In this document: one piece after another, positions 1 to 8,079 of the stretch
Layout of the letters: every line of letters begins with the position of its first letter
How positions within the stretch are numbered: position 1 is the first letter of the stretch
From: Spirochaetales bacterium
Lineage (GTDB): Bacteria > Spirochaetota > Spirochaetia > Sphaerochaetales > Sphaerochaetaceae
Assembly: GCA_012514185.1 (NCBI GenBank)
Contig: JAAZAT010000081.1
Span: forward strand, 1 to 64,000
Direction: 5' to 3'
DNA: 64,000 nt
Notes under the pieces: generated by a model
What the model saw: the letters and a program-made list of their open reading frames with translations, nothing else
Told to the model about the DNA's origin: nothing
Database searches by the model: none
Translations under genes and position numbers: made by a program

Positions 1-109
1 ATACTGTCAAACAGGTATGCATACTGCTGTGTATCAGGTATAGTCATACCAACGCTTATTGTAACGGAACAAACACACCAGTTGTTCTCTACGTACATTG
101 AGGTACCGA

Positions 110-700
110 ATGAAAAAATTCCTGCTGCTTGGCTTATTGATGTGCATCATCGCTACCACGGCTTTTGCTGTTCCCTACTATGATAAGGGAAGTCAAATGT
201 TCTCCTTCACGCTGGGAACATCCTTTCCAACCTTCACCTATTTTTTTAATGACAAGGATTTTCGTGTTGGTTTCGGCGAAAACAATACCGGTGCAAAAGT
301 TGGCGGGTATGGAGCAATCAGCTACCAGGTCTTCAATTCTCCTACTTCAGCAATCGGGGGTGAGATAGGCTATGACTTCAACTTCTCTGCATCCAACATG
401 CTCTTCACCGCTGTTCCCTTCTATGCAAAGTACTCATTCTTCCCTGTCCAAGGGCAGTGGGACCTTCCGATTTCCTTCGGCCTCGGAGGGGCGTATATCA
501 AGTACAACGATGCCTCGTTGATGACTTTGTTCGGCAATATGCAGGTAGGATTGACGTGGTATCCGGGCGATCATTGGGGCTTTGGTTTGACCACCGGGCT
601 TTGGTTGATTCCCGAGTTCAACTATGACGGCGCGCTGAAACAGGATAACGCCCTTGCCGGCTTCATCCCCCTCATCCTCTCTATTACGTATAGACAATAG
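110..700 (+). CDS. Small outer-membrane beta-barrel-like protein
   Basis: 196 aa. A signal peptide is clear: MKKF, then a hydrophobic stretch ending in TTAFA before VPYYDKG. The mature part is rich in Gly, Phe and Tyr with alternating hydrophobic residues, and ends in an aromatic-rich strand (LSITYRQ), as in small outer-membrane barrels of spirochaetes. No enzyme motif is seen. ATG at 110 is preferred over TTG at 98 because GAGG lies 6 bases before it and the signal peptide starts there. The next gene, a lipoprotein, starts 11 bases downstream, so the two are probably co-transcribed. Barrel fold is inferred from composition only. Confidence 0.7.
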   Translation: MKKFLLLGLLMCIIATTAFAVPYYDKGSQMFSFTLGTSFPTFTYFFNDKDFRVGFGENNTGAKVGGYGAISYQVFNSPTSAIGGEIGYDFNFSASNMLFTAVPFYAKYSFFPVQGQWDLPISFGLGGAYIKYNDASLMTLFGNMQVGLTWYPGDHWGFGLTTGLWLIPEFNYDGALKQDNALAGFIPLILSITYRQ

Positions 701-711
701 GAGCAGCAATC

Positions 712-1914
712 ATGCAGACAAACCATAGAACTTTCATCTTAATCTCCCTTCTGATAGCAATTCTAGTAATTACCGGCTGTAATGCAGACGCCTCTGCTGG
801 ATTGTTCAGGCAGATCAGCGAGTCCACTACTCCTGTGGGGATTCAATATAGACAACTTTTAGATAAACAAGCCTCTGATCTTTATTTCACTACTACGCAA
901 GGTATTTATGCAACTGATGGGAATACTTCCACTCGAATTAAAGCAAATTCAAAGCGTAGCCGCAATTTGGCAGCTTATTTGGATAGTTCAAAAAATAGAG
1001 TCTTGTTTCTCATCAATGAGCTAGAATCCAACACTAATAGTGCAATAGTAAGGAGTGTGTCTACTGCTTCTCCTTACATTGAATCTGCAAATCTGTCACC
1101 GACGTATTCAGCTTTAACATCTGTTGTAACCCAAAACCTTTATGCGAATGGGCTATTTCGTATTCAAGGGAATGATTCCATAAACGGAAAAACGTTTGTC
1201 TTAGCCACCTACGACGATACCACCCCTGCTTCTCCGGTGTACACCAAGGTTATCGATTTTAGCGAAGTTGGAGATTCACTGACAGGTTATAGTATAGATT
1301 CAGTTTTACAGATGACGGGAAAAGACGCCAATTCTTTGTCATCTACTGATCCAATTATCGTCTCTTTTGCTACGGATGCTGGAGATTATTTGCATTATTA
1401 TACGAATGGTACCTTTAAACACTCTCTTGTCTTAAATACCCGCTTGGCAAACTTTACTATAATCAACGGTAAGCTCTATATCCTAACCACCGATGGAAAG
1501 CTCTATTCTGCTGGCGCCATTCCTACAGCTGCAGGAACAACGACACTTACAAATACCAATGTGTTGGCCTCTTCCAACAAGGTGTATGATCCAAATGCTT
1601 TCATGTATGGTGTCCGTGATGCCGCTGGTTCGATCAATCACATAATCACGAAATCAAAAAGCTTAAACGATCCATTGTATGTGCTTTCATTTTCAGATTC
1701 AGCAACTACGGCAACCGCTGAATCCATTCGCTACGGTTATGGCGAGTATCTTGATTCAGCAGAAATCGTGAGTACTTATGAGAAATCAGCCAATAATCTT
1801 TTAGTTGCTACTGCTGAGAATGGTATGTTTGAAATAACGATTATTCCTTCTTCAGCAAATAGTAATTCAGCTAGTAATGGTACATCCAGCGAATCAGAAG
1901 ATTACACTCTTTAG
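712..1914 (+). CDS. Putative lipoprotein of unknown function, low GC
   Basis: 400 aa. The N-terminus has a type II signal peptide with lipobox ITGC (Cys at about residue 23), so the protein should be lipid-anchored. The rest is rich in Ser, Thr, Asn and Tyr, with repeated short hydrophobic strands such as LYILTTDGKLYSAG and LLVATAENGMFEI, which recall beta-propeller-type repeats, but no family is recognised. A good ribosome site (AGGAG) precedes the ATG. Base composition is clearly more AT-rich than its neighbours (about 38% GC in the line 1021-1080), which suggests recent acquisition or relaxed selection. The gene ends at a strong terminator. Confidence 0.75.
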   Translation: MQTNHRTFILISLLIAILVITGCNADASAGLFRQISESTTPVGIQYRQLLDKQASDLYFTTTQGIYATDGNTSTRIKANSKRSRNLAAYLDSSKNRVLFLINELESNTNSAIVRSVSTASPYIESANLSPTYSALTSVVTQNLYANGLFRIQGNDSINGKTFVLATYDDTTPASPVYTKVIDFSEVGDSLTGYSIDSVLQMTGKDANSLSSTDPIIVSFATDAGDYLHYYTNGTFKHSLVLNTRLANFTIINGKLYILTTDGKLYSAGAIPTAAGTTTLTNTNVLASSNKVYDPNAFMYGVRDAAGSINHIITKSKSLNDPLYVLSFSDSATTATAESIRYGYGEYLDSAEIVSTYEKSANNLLVATAENGMFEITIIPSSANSNSASNGTSSESEDYTL

Positions 1915-1916
1915 GA

Positions 1917-1952
1917 AATAACACCCCAAGGATTCTTCCCTGGGGTGTTATT
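1917..1952. terminator. Bidirectional intrinsic terminator
   Basis: A 12-bp perfect inverted repeat (AATAACACCCCA at 1917-1928, its complement at 1941-1952) with further GG/CC pairing inside the loop. The AT-rich ends supply A and T tracts on both sides. It lies between the convergent lipoprotein gene and the metallo-beta-lactamase-fold gene. Confidence 0.85.
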
Positions 1953-1957
1953 CTCTC

Positions 1958-2866
1958 TTAGTTCATCCAGCTGTCTTTGGTATCGAATACCTGGTAATTC
2001 TTCTTGTCATCCATCACTACCTTCACCAAACCATCATTGAGGGTGAGGTGATACTCGGCACCATAGCGCTTGTAGTTGGTGTACACCGTCATACTGTCCA
2101 GCTGATCATGCATGGCGACCACAATCTTTGCGTTCAGGTTCTTGATCCACCTGAGACTGTTTGAGGTATCACCGCCATGGTGGTTGGCCTTCGCTACATC
2201 GGCTTGCAGCTGTTCGCCGTACTTGGTGATAAGGGCACGCTCCTGAACCATATACAGGTCGCCGGAGAACCATGCAGTGGACTGTCCGTACGTCAGCTTC
2301 ATCGCGATCGACTGGTTGTTGATGAACTGGGTAGAATTATCCGGGTAGTTGGGTGGATAGGTGATTTCTTTTGGAGGGTTGTAGACATCCACCTTGATGA
2401 AATCGCCGAACATGAAAGAATCGCCTTCACTGAGAGTGGCAACCGGGAGATTATACTGCTCAAACGCCTGAAGGGCCGCCTGATTCACGTTGGTTCCGTA
2501 GTCGAGATTCGAGCGATACACCTGCTTGATCGGAAAGGCTGCCGCCACCTGGGGGACTCCCCCGATATGGTCGATATGCGGGTGTGAAGCAACAAAGATG
2601 TCGATCGCCTGAACCTTGAGGGCTTTCAGTGCATCGATTACGAGATGGGAACTCTCAGGGTGACCGCTGTCCAGAAGCATGACCTTCCCTTCCGGGCTTA
2701 TCAGGATGGTGGCATCACCGCTCTTGTCGACGGCCTCCGGGCTTACTTCCAAGTCAAGAAAGTAGATGGCAAGCTTGCCGGGCTCCCTGCTCAAATGCGG
2801 AGAAGCAACCAACGAGAGAGCGATGAATACTATGAAAACCAGAGAAAGGAAACGCTTCTTATGCAT
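1958..2866 (-). CDS. Secreted ComEC/Rec2-type metallo-beta-lactamase-fold hydrolase
   Basis: 302 aa. A signal peptide (MHKKRFLSLVFIVFIALSLVASP) is followed by a metallo-hydrolase domain of the type found at the C-terminus of ComEC: ATILISPEGKVMLLDSG, the metal motif SHPHIDHIGG (HxHxDH intact), SGDL with a metal Asp, and a later KANHHGGDTS histidine pair. No membrane channel domain is present, so it is a stand-alone exported hydrolase, not a DNA-uptake protein. The start at 2866 is chosen because GGGAG lies 7 bases upstream and the signal peptide begins there. It overlaps the glycerophosphodiesterase stop by 8 bases, so the two are co-translated. Substrate unknown. Confidence 0.8.
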   Translation of the reverse strand: MHKKRFLSLVFIVFIALSLVASPHLSREPGKLAIYFLDLEVSPEAVDKSGDATILISPEGKVMLLDSGHPESSHLVIDALKALKVQAIDIFVASHPHIDHIGGVPQVAAAFPIKQVYRSNLDYGTNVNQAALQAFEQYNLPVATLSEGDSFMFGDFIKVDVYNPPKEITYPPNYPDNSTQFINNQSIAMKLTYGQSTAWFSGDLYMVQERALITKYGEQLQADVAKANHHGGDTSNSLRWIKNLNAKIVVAMHDQLDSMTVYTNYKRYGAEYHLTLNDGLVKVVMDDKKNYQVFDTKDSWMN

Positions 2867-3578
2867 GCTTAGCTCCCAACAAGGCAAGAACCGGCTCACA
2901 ATGGTTGGTGAACACACCATCGACCTGCCAGGTGCGCATCCTATGCAAAAGTCCCAGGTCGTCAATGGTCCACACGTTGATTCCGACGCCGTGAGCCTTG
3001 CACTCCTCCACTGCCGCCTTGGTTAAAAAAGCACCATCGGGATGGTAGTACTCAACCTTGAAATTCTTGGCATAGCTGCCGACATTTGCCAAACCCCGAC
3101 CACCGACCAGAAAGGCGCATTGAATTTCTGGTCTCAATTGACGCATCCTGATAACGGACCCATGATTGAAAGAACTGATCAGGGTTTGTTCAACCAAACC
3201 ATACTTCTCGAGCAAGGCCAACACCTTTTCTTCAATGCCAGGATAGTATATCAAATTGGTCTTAATCTCTACATTGGTGAAAATCCCATGTTGCTTCGCC
3301 CACCGGCAATACGTATCAAGACTGGGAATGGCTTGAAATTGTTCCTCCGTGCCGGCATTGAAAGCCTGTAATTCAGCCAAAGTATGGGAGCAGACCAAAC
3401 CTTTTGCATTGGTTGTCCGGTCTAGCATCTCATCATGGATGATGACCAGCTCCCCGTCCTTGGAGAGATGCACATCGAGTTCCATTGCCTTGCATCCAGC
3501 TTCACGTGCCTTATCGAACGCCAACATTGTGTTTTCAGGATACAACCCGCTGTATCCCCGATGTGCGAAGACTCTCAT
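2859..3578 (-). CDS. ugpQ: Glycerophosphodiester phosphodiesterase
   Basis: 239 aa, the usual length of single-domain cytoplasmic enzymes. The family signature is complete: HRGYSGLYPENT at residues 6-17, ELDVHLSKDGELVIIHD at 38-54 with metal ligands Glu and Asp and the catalytic His, and VEIKTN near residue 102. It hydrolyses glycerophosphodiesters to glycerol-3-phosphate and an alcohol. There is no signal peptide, so it acts in the cytosol like UgpQ. A strong ribosome site (AAGGAAGG) directly follows the stop of a truncated ABC permease reading frame, so the gene was once the last member of a transporter operon, probably for glycerophosphodiesters or a sugar. Confidence 0.88.
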   Translation of the reverse strand: MRVFAHRGYSGLYPENTMLAFDKAREAGCKAMELDVHLSKDGELVIIHDEMLDRTTNAKGLVCSHTLAELQAFNAGTEEQFQAIPSLDTYCRWAKQHGIFTNVEIKTNLIYYPGIEEKVLALLEKYGLVEQTLISSFNHGSVIRMRQLRPEIQCAFLVGGRGLANVGSYAKNFKVEYYHPDGAFLTKAAVEECKAHGVGINVWTIDDLGLLHRMRTWQVDGVFTNHCEPVLALLGAKHA

Positions 3579-3589
3579 ATAAACCTTCC

Positions 3590-3693
3590 TTATTTCATTG
3601 CGGTTTTTTCATAACCGGTAAGCATATACTTTTGGAAAATGAAGAACAGGACAATTACGGGAAGAACTGCGAGCAAAGTAAAAATCTTTTCAT
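3590..3693 (-). pseudogene. Deletion scar: start of a secreted protein gene joined to the 3' end of an ABC permease gene
   Basis: On the minus strand a ribosome site AGGAG (3702-3706) precedes an ATG at 3693 that opens MKRFLL, a typical export-signal start, but this frame stops after 12 codons. In the +1 frame the same DNA reads to a stop at 3590 as LLAVLPVIVLFFIFQKYM followed by LTGYEKTAMK. This matches the C-terminal end of MalG/UgpE-type sugar permeases (LP-hydrophobic-FFxFQKY-x-G-A-K). The simplest reading is that a deletion joined the first codons of a binding-protein gene to the last ~30 codons of a permease gene, removing everything between. The permease match is from memory of the family. 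Confidence 0.65.
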
Positions 3694-3729
3694 CTAACGT
3701 TCTCCTTGTGTGGGGTTATCCCATGAGAC

Positions 3730-3758
3730 AGTCTACGTTGGACCTGTTCATATGTCAA
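3730..3758 (-). promoter_or_regulatory. Sigma-70-type promoter of the scarred transporter/GDPD unit
   Basis: -35 TTGACA (3753-3758), 17-bp spacer, -10 TAGACT (3730-3735) on the minus strand, followed by the ribosome site and truncated ATG of the scar. It probably now drives the glycerophosphodiesterase and the exported hydrolase. The rest of 3759-3874 is very AT-rich and holds no gene I can support. Confidence 0.65.
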
Positions 3759-3874
3759 AGTAAATTTGTGAATTACCATGTTAAAATGTGTTAAATTTTT
3801 ATGTATAATTTTATATATATTAAGCTTATTTAAACATATGCCTTACTGTAAAACAGATAATTGCTTGTATAGTT

Positions 3875-4480
3875 TTAATTTATTACATAAGCGCCAATCC
3901 GTTTATACAACAATCTGAGGAACATGGAAACCACAATACAAGCGGGTCCTGCTGAAAAGATAATTGTTGCAGGAAGAGCGTATATGCTTAAAAACCAAAG
4001 GACTATCACTACAAGCACAGTAATGGTTGTGGCGATATGGGTGATCGAAAGGATGAACGCTCGTGTACAATGCTCCTTTATCGTTTTCTCCTGCACACTC
4101 ATGAGGGCGAAAATATGTAGACTCGGAAACAACAACAATACGTAAAGAGCAACTGCAGCAAAAAAGAGAAATGGGATCGTATTAAGAAAGAACCACGCAT
4201 CAAAGGCTAAAAATACCGTTGCGGCCAGCACTATGATGGTAACGACAATCCCTTGCTTGAAAGACGAAGCAAACGTTGAGAAGAATGTCCGTAACAGATA
4301 TGATTCGCGACCATCCAAGAGTGCAAAACAATACGTAAATAGAGCTATTGTTGCAGGTCCCAGGGTGATGATGGGGAGACTGCAGATAAACCAGAGCAAC
4401 CCGGCCAGAGCGAGGGAATAGAGTTTCATCAGAAAGGACCACACTGCGTTATCAGGGTCGAAGATTGTCTGGATGTCCAC
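3875..4480 (-). CDS. YesL-like DUF624 membrane protein
   Basis: 201 aa with about five membrane segments. It fits the DUF624/YesL family, which begins with an FDPDN-x-FLMKLYxLxxxxLLWFxCSLPIxTxGxxTxALF pattern; the same pattern is seen here at residues 10-50. The family usually sits in or beside carbohydrate ABC-transporter operons, and here it lies next to the remains of such an operon. A GTG start at 4480 is chosen: GAGG lies 8 bases upstream, the family motif follows at once, and the ATG codons at 4549 and 4522 fall upstream of or inside the promoter at 4518-4546. The function of YesL proteins is not established. Confidence 0.72.
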   Translation of the reverse strand: MDIQTIFDPDNAVWSFLMKLYSLALAGLLWFICSLPIITLGPATIALFTYCFALLDGRESYLLRTFFSTFASSFKQGIVVTIIVLAATVFLAFDAWFFLNTIPFLFFAAVALYVLLLFPSLHIFALMSVQEKTIKEHCTRAFILSITHIATTITVLVVIVLWFLSIYALPATIIFSAGPACIVVSMFLRLLYKRIGAYVIN

Positions 4481-4517
4481 CGATATACCTCGCTTTTCAT
4501 TGATGAAGATAGATAGT

Positions 4518-4546
4518 ATCATACGTGGAATGGAAAAGTGAGGCAA
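4518..4546 (-). promoter_or_regulatory. Promoter of the yesL-like gene
   Basis: -35 TTGCCT (4541-4546), 17-bp spacer, -10 TATGAT (4518-4523), minus strand. Transcription would start near 4511, giving a leader of about 30 bases that contains the GAGG ribosome site before the GTG at 4480. This supports the shorter reading of the gene. Confidence 0.65.
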
Positions 4547-4553
4547 CATACGC

Positions 4554-5147
4554 GTGAAACGGTTTCAGAGACCCAGTATCATCCAAATACTACTACTACT
4601 TGTTGGTTTGCTTGTTGCTGTCTATGTGGCTGACTTGCTTATCCAACGGACAAAAACAATCGTGCTCCAGTTGTTTGTTGCAAACGACGACCAGGATGTG
4701 TTTGAGGCAAAACGCATCGAATCGGAGCTGGCTTCAGTATTCTCCATTCAATCTGATGAACGCATCATCGTCGGTGATTCTCTGTATGTGGTACTTGGCA
4801 GCAGCGACCATTATGTGGAGTCGAGCCTTTCTAAAATCTATGCTTATATGGCTGCAAAGGAACTCGACGCCCTGATAGCTCCTCTGAACGTAGTCGAGCA
4901 CTATGTAAAAGGGCTGCCGATGCTCGACTTTCCCACCCTGCTTTCCCAAAGACCCGGGCTGCTGGAGCGTCTTGCCCCATTTCTTAAAGTTGCTGAATCA
5001 ATTGATGGCCAAGAAAAAGAATACCTGCTTGATTTGACTCAAAGCAGGTATGAACCTTCTACGCCATTTTATATGGCAATACCTCAAAGCGTACCACATA
5101 CTCAGGCGCTCATCACATTTCTACAGTACCTGTTTCCTCTCTACTGA
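4554..5147 (+). CDS. Membrane-anchored protein of unknown function
   Basis: 197 aa. One N-terminal membrane segment (residues ~9-28, IIQILLLLVGLLVAVYVADLL) leaves a short cytoplasmic tail (MKRFQRPS) and an outer domain of ~165 residues. The outer domain contains DALIAPLNVVEHYVKGLPMLDFPTLL but no motif I recognise. The start is GTG, with GAGG about 11 bases upstream, rather distant. It is divergent from the yesL-like gene across 73 bases, which suggests it belongs to the same accessory transporter neighbourhood. Its end overlaps the convergent phosphoribosyltransferase gene by 7 bases. Confidence 0.65.
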   Translation: MKRFQRPSIIQILLLLVGLLVAVYVADLLIQRTKTIVLQLFVANDDQDVFEAKRIESELASVFSIQSDERIIVGDSLYVVLGSSDHYVESSLSKIYAYMAAKELDALIAPLNVVEHYVKGLPMLDFPTLLSQRPGLLERLAPFLKVAESIDGQEKEYLLDLTQSRYEPSTPFYMAIPQSVPHTQALITFLQYLFPLY

Positions 5148-5761
5148 TCGCCCCGGACTTCGTGGAGAATTTCCCTGACCTCCGGATCGGTGAACTGCTC
5201 ATCGACTTCCTGCGAGCTCAAGCCAAGGAACTCGTGGCAGTTGTAATGAATCCATCGTTCATCGTCAGGACTGTTGAGAATATGTTTTCTGCAGTAGTAA
5301 TCCGGCTGGATTGGAAGCGGTTCTTCCTTTTTATAGAGCGGCACCTTGTAGTCGAACACGACAATCTTGATATCCTCACGGGGAATGCCTTTCTGCATAA
5401 TGATCTGTGCAAGGGCATTCACCGTTTTACCGGTATCAAAAATATCGTCTACAAGCAGAATCTTGTCACCGGTGCGCAAATGTTCGGGAGAATAGGTCCA
5501 ACCATCGACCATGACATTTGTCTGGCTTCTTAAAAAACCATAGGAACGGGCAACAACCGCAGCATAAAAGACAGGTCTTCCCTGCTCACGGATACGAACC
5601 ATTTTGTAGTATTCACTGAACACGTTGGCCATGTATGCACCGCCGCGTAAGGAAGCGTAGATAATATCGGGCACAAAGCGGTCTTGTTTGTACATCTGAT
5701 GCGCAAGCTTCAATGCACTGTCGCGAATTGTGTCACAACTGATGAATTCCTTGATTACCAT
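5141..5761 (-). CDS. Phosphoribosyltransferase (hypoxanthine/xanthine type)
   Basis: 206 aa. The PRPP-binding loop is ILLVDDIFDTGKT, preceded by a flexible-loop region and an N-terminal PDIIYASLRGGAYMANVFSEYY segment that matches the LRGG substrate loop of type I phosphoribosyltransferases. It probably salvages a purine base with PRPP in the cytosol; hypoxanthine is the most likely substrate, but xanthine or guanine cannot be excluded. A ribosome site GAGGAG precedes the ATG. It is the last gene of the nusB-map block on the minus strand. Confidence 0.8.
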   Translation of the reverse strand: MVIKEFISCDTIRDSALKLAHQMYKQDRFVPDIIYASLRGGAYMANVFSEYYKMVRIREQGRPVFYAAVVARSYGFLRSQTNVMVDGWTYSPEHLRTGDKILLVDDIFDTGKTVNALAQIIMQKGIPREDIKIVVFDYKVPLYKKEEPLPIQPDYYCRKHILNSPDDERWIHYNCHEFLGLSSQEVDEQFTDPEVREILHEVRGDQ

Positions 5762-5777
5762 AGCTTCTCCTCGGCTC

Positions 5778-6533
5778 TCAGACTACTGTTAAGATTTCCA
5801 GCCCATTTTGTGTACACGCAACAGTATCCTCAAAATGTGCAGATGGCAACCCATCAAGGGTGACTACCGTCCAATCATTGGCCAGCACCTTCACCTTGTG
5901 GGTACCCAGATTGATCATAGGCTCGATCGCTAAAACCATTCCTTCACGAAGGCGGGGGTTTGGTAGATACGATGATGTGTAGTTGGGTATCTCGGGCTCC
6001 TCATGCACATCCAACCCTACACCGTGACCGCAATAGTCGCGAACGACACCATAGCCGTGCTTGGTGGCGTGCTTGTACACAGCAGCGCCGATATCCTGGA
6101 TTCTTGCATTTTTTGCAGAGGCCGCTTCTATTCCAAGTACCAGGCATTGTTCGGTGACTTCACATAGTTTTCTGTACTCGTCCTTGGTTTTCCCGATAAT
6201 GAAGGTCCGTGCCATATCGGAATAGTGACCATCAAGGTTGATCCCCAGATCGACGTCAACCAAATCTCCTTCCTTGACTATGGTTTTTTTGGACGGAATA
6301 CCATGAATCACCTCTTCATTGACTGAAATGCAGGCGGTTGCCGGAAATCCTTCATAATGGAGAAACGCTGGAACACCTTTGTGCCTGGTTATGAAATCAT
6401 AGCAATACTGATCAATATCCCATGTGGACATTCCCGGCTCGATGAAACTTGAAAGTTGCTGCATCAAACGTGCGGTCAGATGACACGATTCGCGAATCCT
6501 TTTGATCTGTTCTTCAGTCTTCAAACGTATCAT
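5778..6533 (-). CDS. map: Methionine aminopeptidase type I
   Basis: 251 aa, the usual type I length. All five metal ligands can be placed: DVDLGINLDGHYSDMART supplies two Asp, CGHGVG the His, and IEPMINLG and HFEDTVACT the two Glu. The enzyme removes the initiator Met from nascent proteins in the cytosol. The N-terminal zinc-finger extension of some homologues is absent. Its start overlaps the nusB stop by 20 bases, showing translational coupling within the operon. Confidence 0.95.
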   Translation of the reverse strand: MIRLKTEEQIKRIRESCHLTARLMQQLSSFIEPGMSTWDIDQYCYDFITRHKGVPAFLHYEGFPATACISVNEEVIHGIPSKKTIVKEGDLVDVDLGINLDGHYSDMARTFIIGKTKDEYRKLCEVTEQCLVLGIEAASAKNARIQDIGAAVYKHATKHGYGVVRDYCGHGVGLDVHEEPEIPNYTSSYLPNPRLREGMVLAIEPMINLGTHKVKVLANDWTVVTLDGLPSAHFEDTVACTQNGLEILTVV

Positions 6534-6972
6534 GCCTGATATGCTCCTTCACGGGAAACAGCTGTTTTTGCATTGTATCAAGAATTCCGTTGATGAACTT
6601 ATAATTCACTTCTGTTGAAAAATCCTGGCTGAGCTTTACAGCTTCATCGATGATGATGTGTGGATGGACATCCCCGTAACGCAGGCAGAATACACTCATC
6701 CGCAACACATTGCGATCGACGATGTCGATACGCTCCAGAGGCCTGTTCAGAGAGTATTTACTGATGAGTTCATCTATCTCGACGAGGTTCTCCAGTGTCC
6801 CACGAACCAGGTACATGCCGTACAGCTTAACCTCTTCCTCAAGCTGCTCATACTCTTCCTCCGTATTCCCGCTGAATATGGCGGGAATGTGGAGAATGTC
6901 GAGTTCCTTGTTGAAATCCATGGCGTACAGTGTCTGCAGTGCCAATTCTCGTGCTTTATGTCTCGTTTTCAT
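6514..6972 (-). CDS. nusB: Transcription antitermination factor NusB
   Basis: 152 aa. It begins KTRHKARELALQTLYAMDF, the NusB RNA-binding signature, and has the helical core RIDIVDRNVLRMSVFCLRYGD and the end VNYKFINGILDTMQK. NusB binds boxA RNA with NusE and acts in antitermination of rRNA transcription. It starts directly after the stop of the upstream isomerase gene, with AAGAAG as ribosome site, and overlaps map. Confidence 0.93.
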   Translation of the reverse strand: MKTRHKARELALQTLYAMDFNKELDILHIPAIFSGNTEEEYEQLEEEVKLYGMYLVRGTLENLVEIDELISKYSLNRPLERIDIVDRNVLRMSVFCLRYGDVHPHIIIDEAVKLSQDFSTEVNYKFINGILDTMQKQLFPVKEHIRHDTFED

Positions 6973-6973
6973 A

Positions 6974-8020
6974 TTACTTCTTGTAAAGGATGTTCACCGT
7001 GGCGCTCTTACGCAAATCATCAACCAAACCATTGATGGCCTGATAATATGTCTCCTGTTGTTTTACGGAAGTAAGTTCGCTTCTGATGTAATCACGAATC
7101 GTACTGGTGGTATTGGGACTGATCGGTTCATCAAGTCCAAGAATCTTGGTCTCATTGTACGCCAGCACCTTGAGGATGTGATAGCCTGTCAGGGAAGTGA
7201 CTACCGGGCTCGTGGTCCCTACATCGGTTGTGAAGGCAACATCGAAGAATGCATCGCCGAGCCCGGCCTGGGCATCGGTGTTGTCCATGGTGAGCCAGCC
7301 GATATCACCGGCTTTATTCTTACTCTGTGCATCCTGCGAATAATCGACGACAGCCTTTTCGAATGTCATCGTTCCAGCCTTGATTTTTGCCGCCACCTCA
7401 TCCAACGTCGCCTTATTCTTGTCATTGGTTGCCTGGTCGGCGGAAAAGGGAATATAGATGTGGCTGAGCTTTACAGTCTCAGGACTTACGAACTGAGTCC
7501 TGTTCTTCCGATAAAAACTATTGATTTCAGTGTCGGTTATTGAAACAGGCTTGTTCAATACATCGGCCTTCTTCAGCCTGACATACGAATCCACCATCAA
7601 TTGCTCACCTACCATCTTGCGATATGCTTCCACCGATCCGAAGTTGTTCTTGATTACCTCGGAGAACTGTTCATCGCTGATGTTCTGCCCGTAGGATGCT
7701 TCCAAATTTGCTTTCTGGGAAGCATACGCGCTATCGATCATACTGTCGGTAATCTTGACTCCATCACGGGCTGCGCCTTGACGGAAGAGTTCATTGTTTA
7801 TAAGAAGGTTTAAAACCTGCAGGGGATCGATGGTGGAGGGATCCTGTCCTGCCGTCTTTGCACTCTGTTGATATTCAGCAACTTCGGCATCAAGCTCAGC
7901 CATGCTGATCGGGGTGGTTTTTGTAAGTCTGACGGTTGCAGCAGGTGCTCCGATAGTGGCGGCAACAAGGTGAAAACCGACAAGCAGCATGACTGCGATA
8001 ACAATTGCTCTACGTTTCAT
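6974..8020 (-). CDS. Exported peptidyl-prolyl isomerase of the SurA/PrsA type
   Basis: 348 aa. A signal peptide (MKRRAIVIAVMLLVGFHLVAA) is followed by a helical SurA-like N-domain with LLINNELFRQGAARDGVKITDSMID at about residues 70-94. A parvulin domain lies at about 195-300 (VSPETVKLSHIYIPF...AGDIGWLTMD...VTSLTGYHILKV). The start at 8020 has AGGAG 9 bases upstream; earlier in-frame codons have no ribosome site and would bury the signal peptide. A role in folding periplasmic or outer-membrane proteins is inferred from the family. Confidence 0.85.
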   Translation of the reverse strand: MKRRAIVIAVMLLVGFHLVAATIGAPAATVRLTKTTPISMAELDAEVAEYQQSAKTAGQDPSTIDPLQVLNLLINNELFRQGAARDGVKITDSMIDSAYASQKANLEASYGQNISDEQFSEVIKNNFGSVEAYRKMVGEQLMVDSYVRLKKADVLNKPVSITDTEINSFYRKNRTQFVSPETVKLSHIYIPFSADQATNDKNKATLDEVAAKIKAGTMTFEKAVVDYSQDAQSKNKAGDIGWLTMDNTDAQAGLGDAFFDVAFTTDVGTTSPVVTSLTGYHILKVLAYNETKILGLDEPISPNTTSTIRDYIRSELTSVKQQETYYQAINGLVDDLRKSATVNILYKK

Positions 8021-8079
8021 ATACGATACTCCTAGGGTCTTCATGCTCACAAGGTACTCTTTTACAGGAAGAGAATCAA

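Noticed and set aside
1-97. Promoter for the first outer-membrane protein gene (TATAGT at 39-44)
   Set aside because: No acceptable -35 is found at 16-18 bases, so the element is not supported.
4481-4549. Longer start (ATG at 4549) for the yesL-like gene
   Set aside because: It lies upstream of the promoter at 4518-4546, has no ribosome site, and would add 23 residues not typical of the family.
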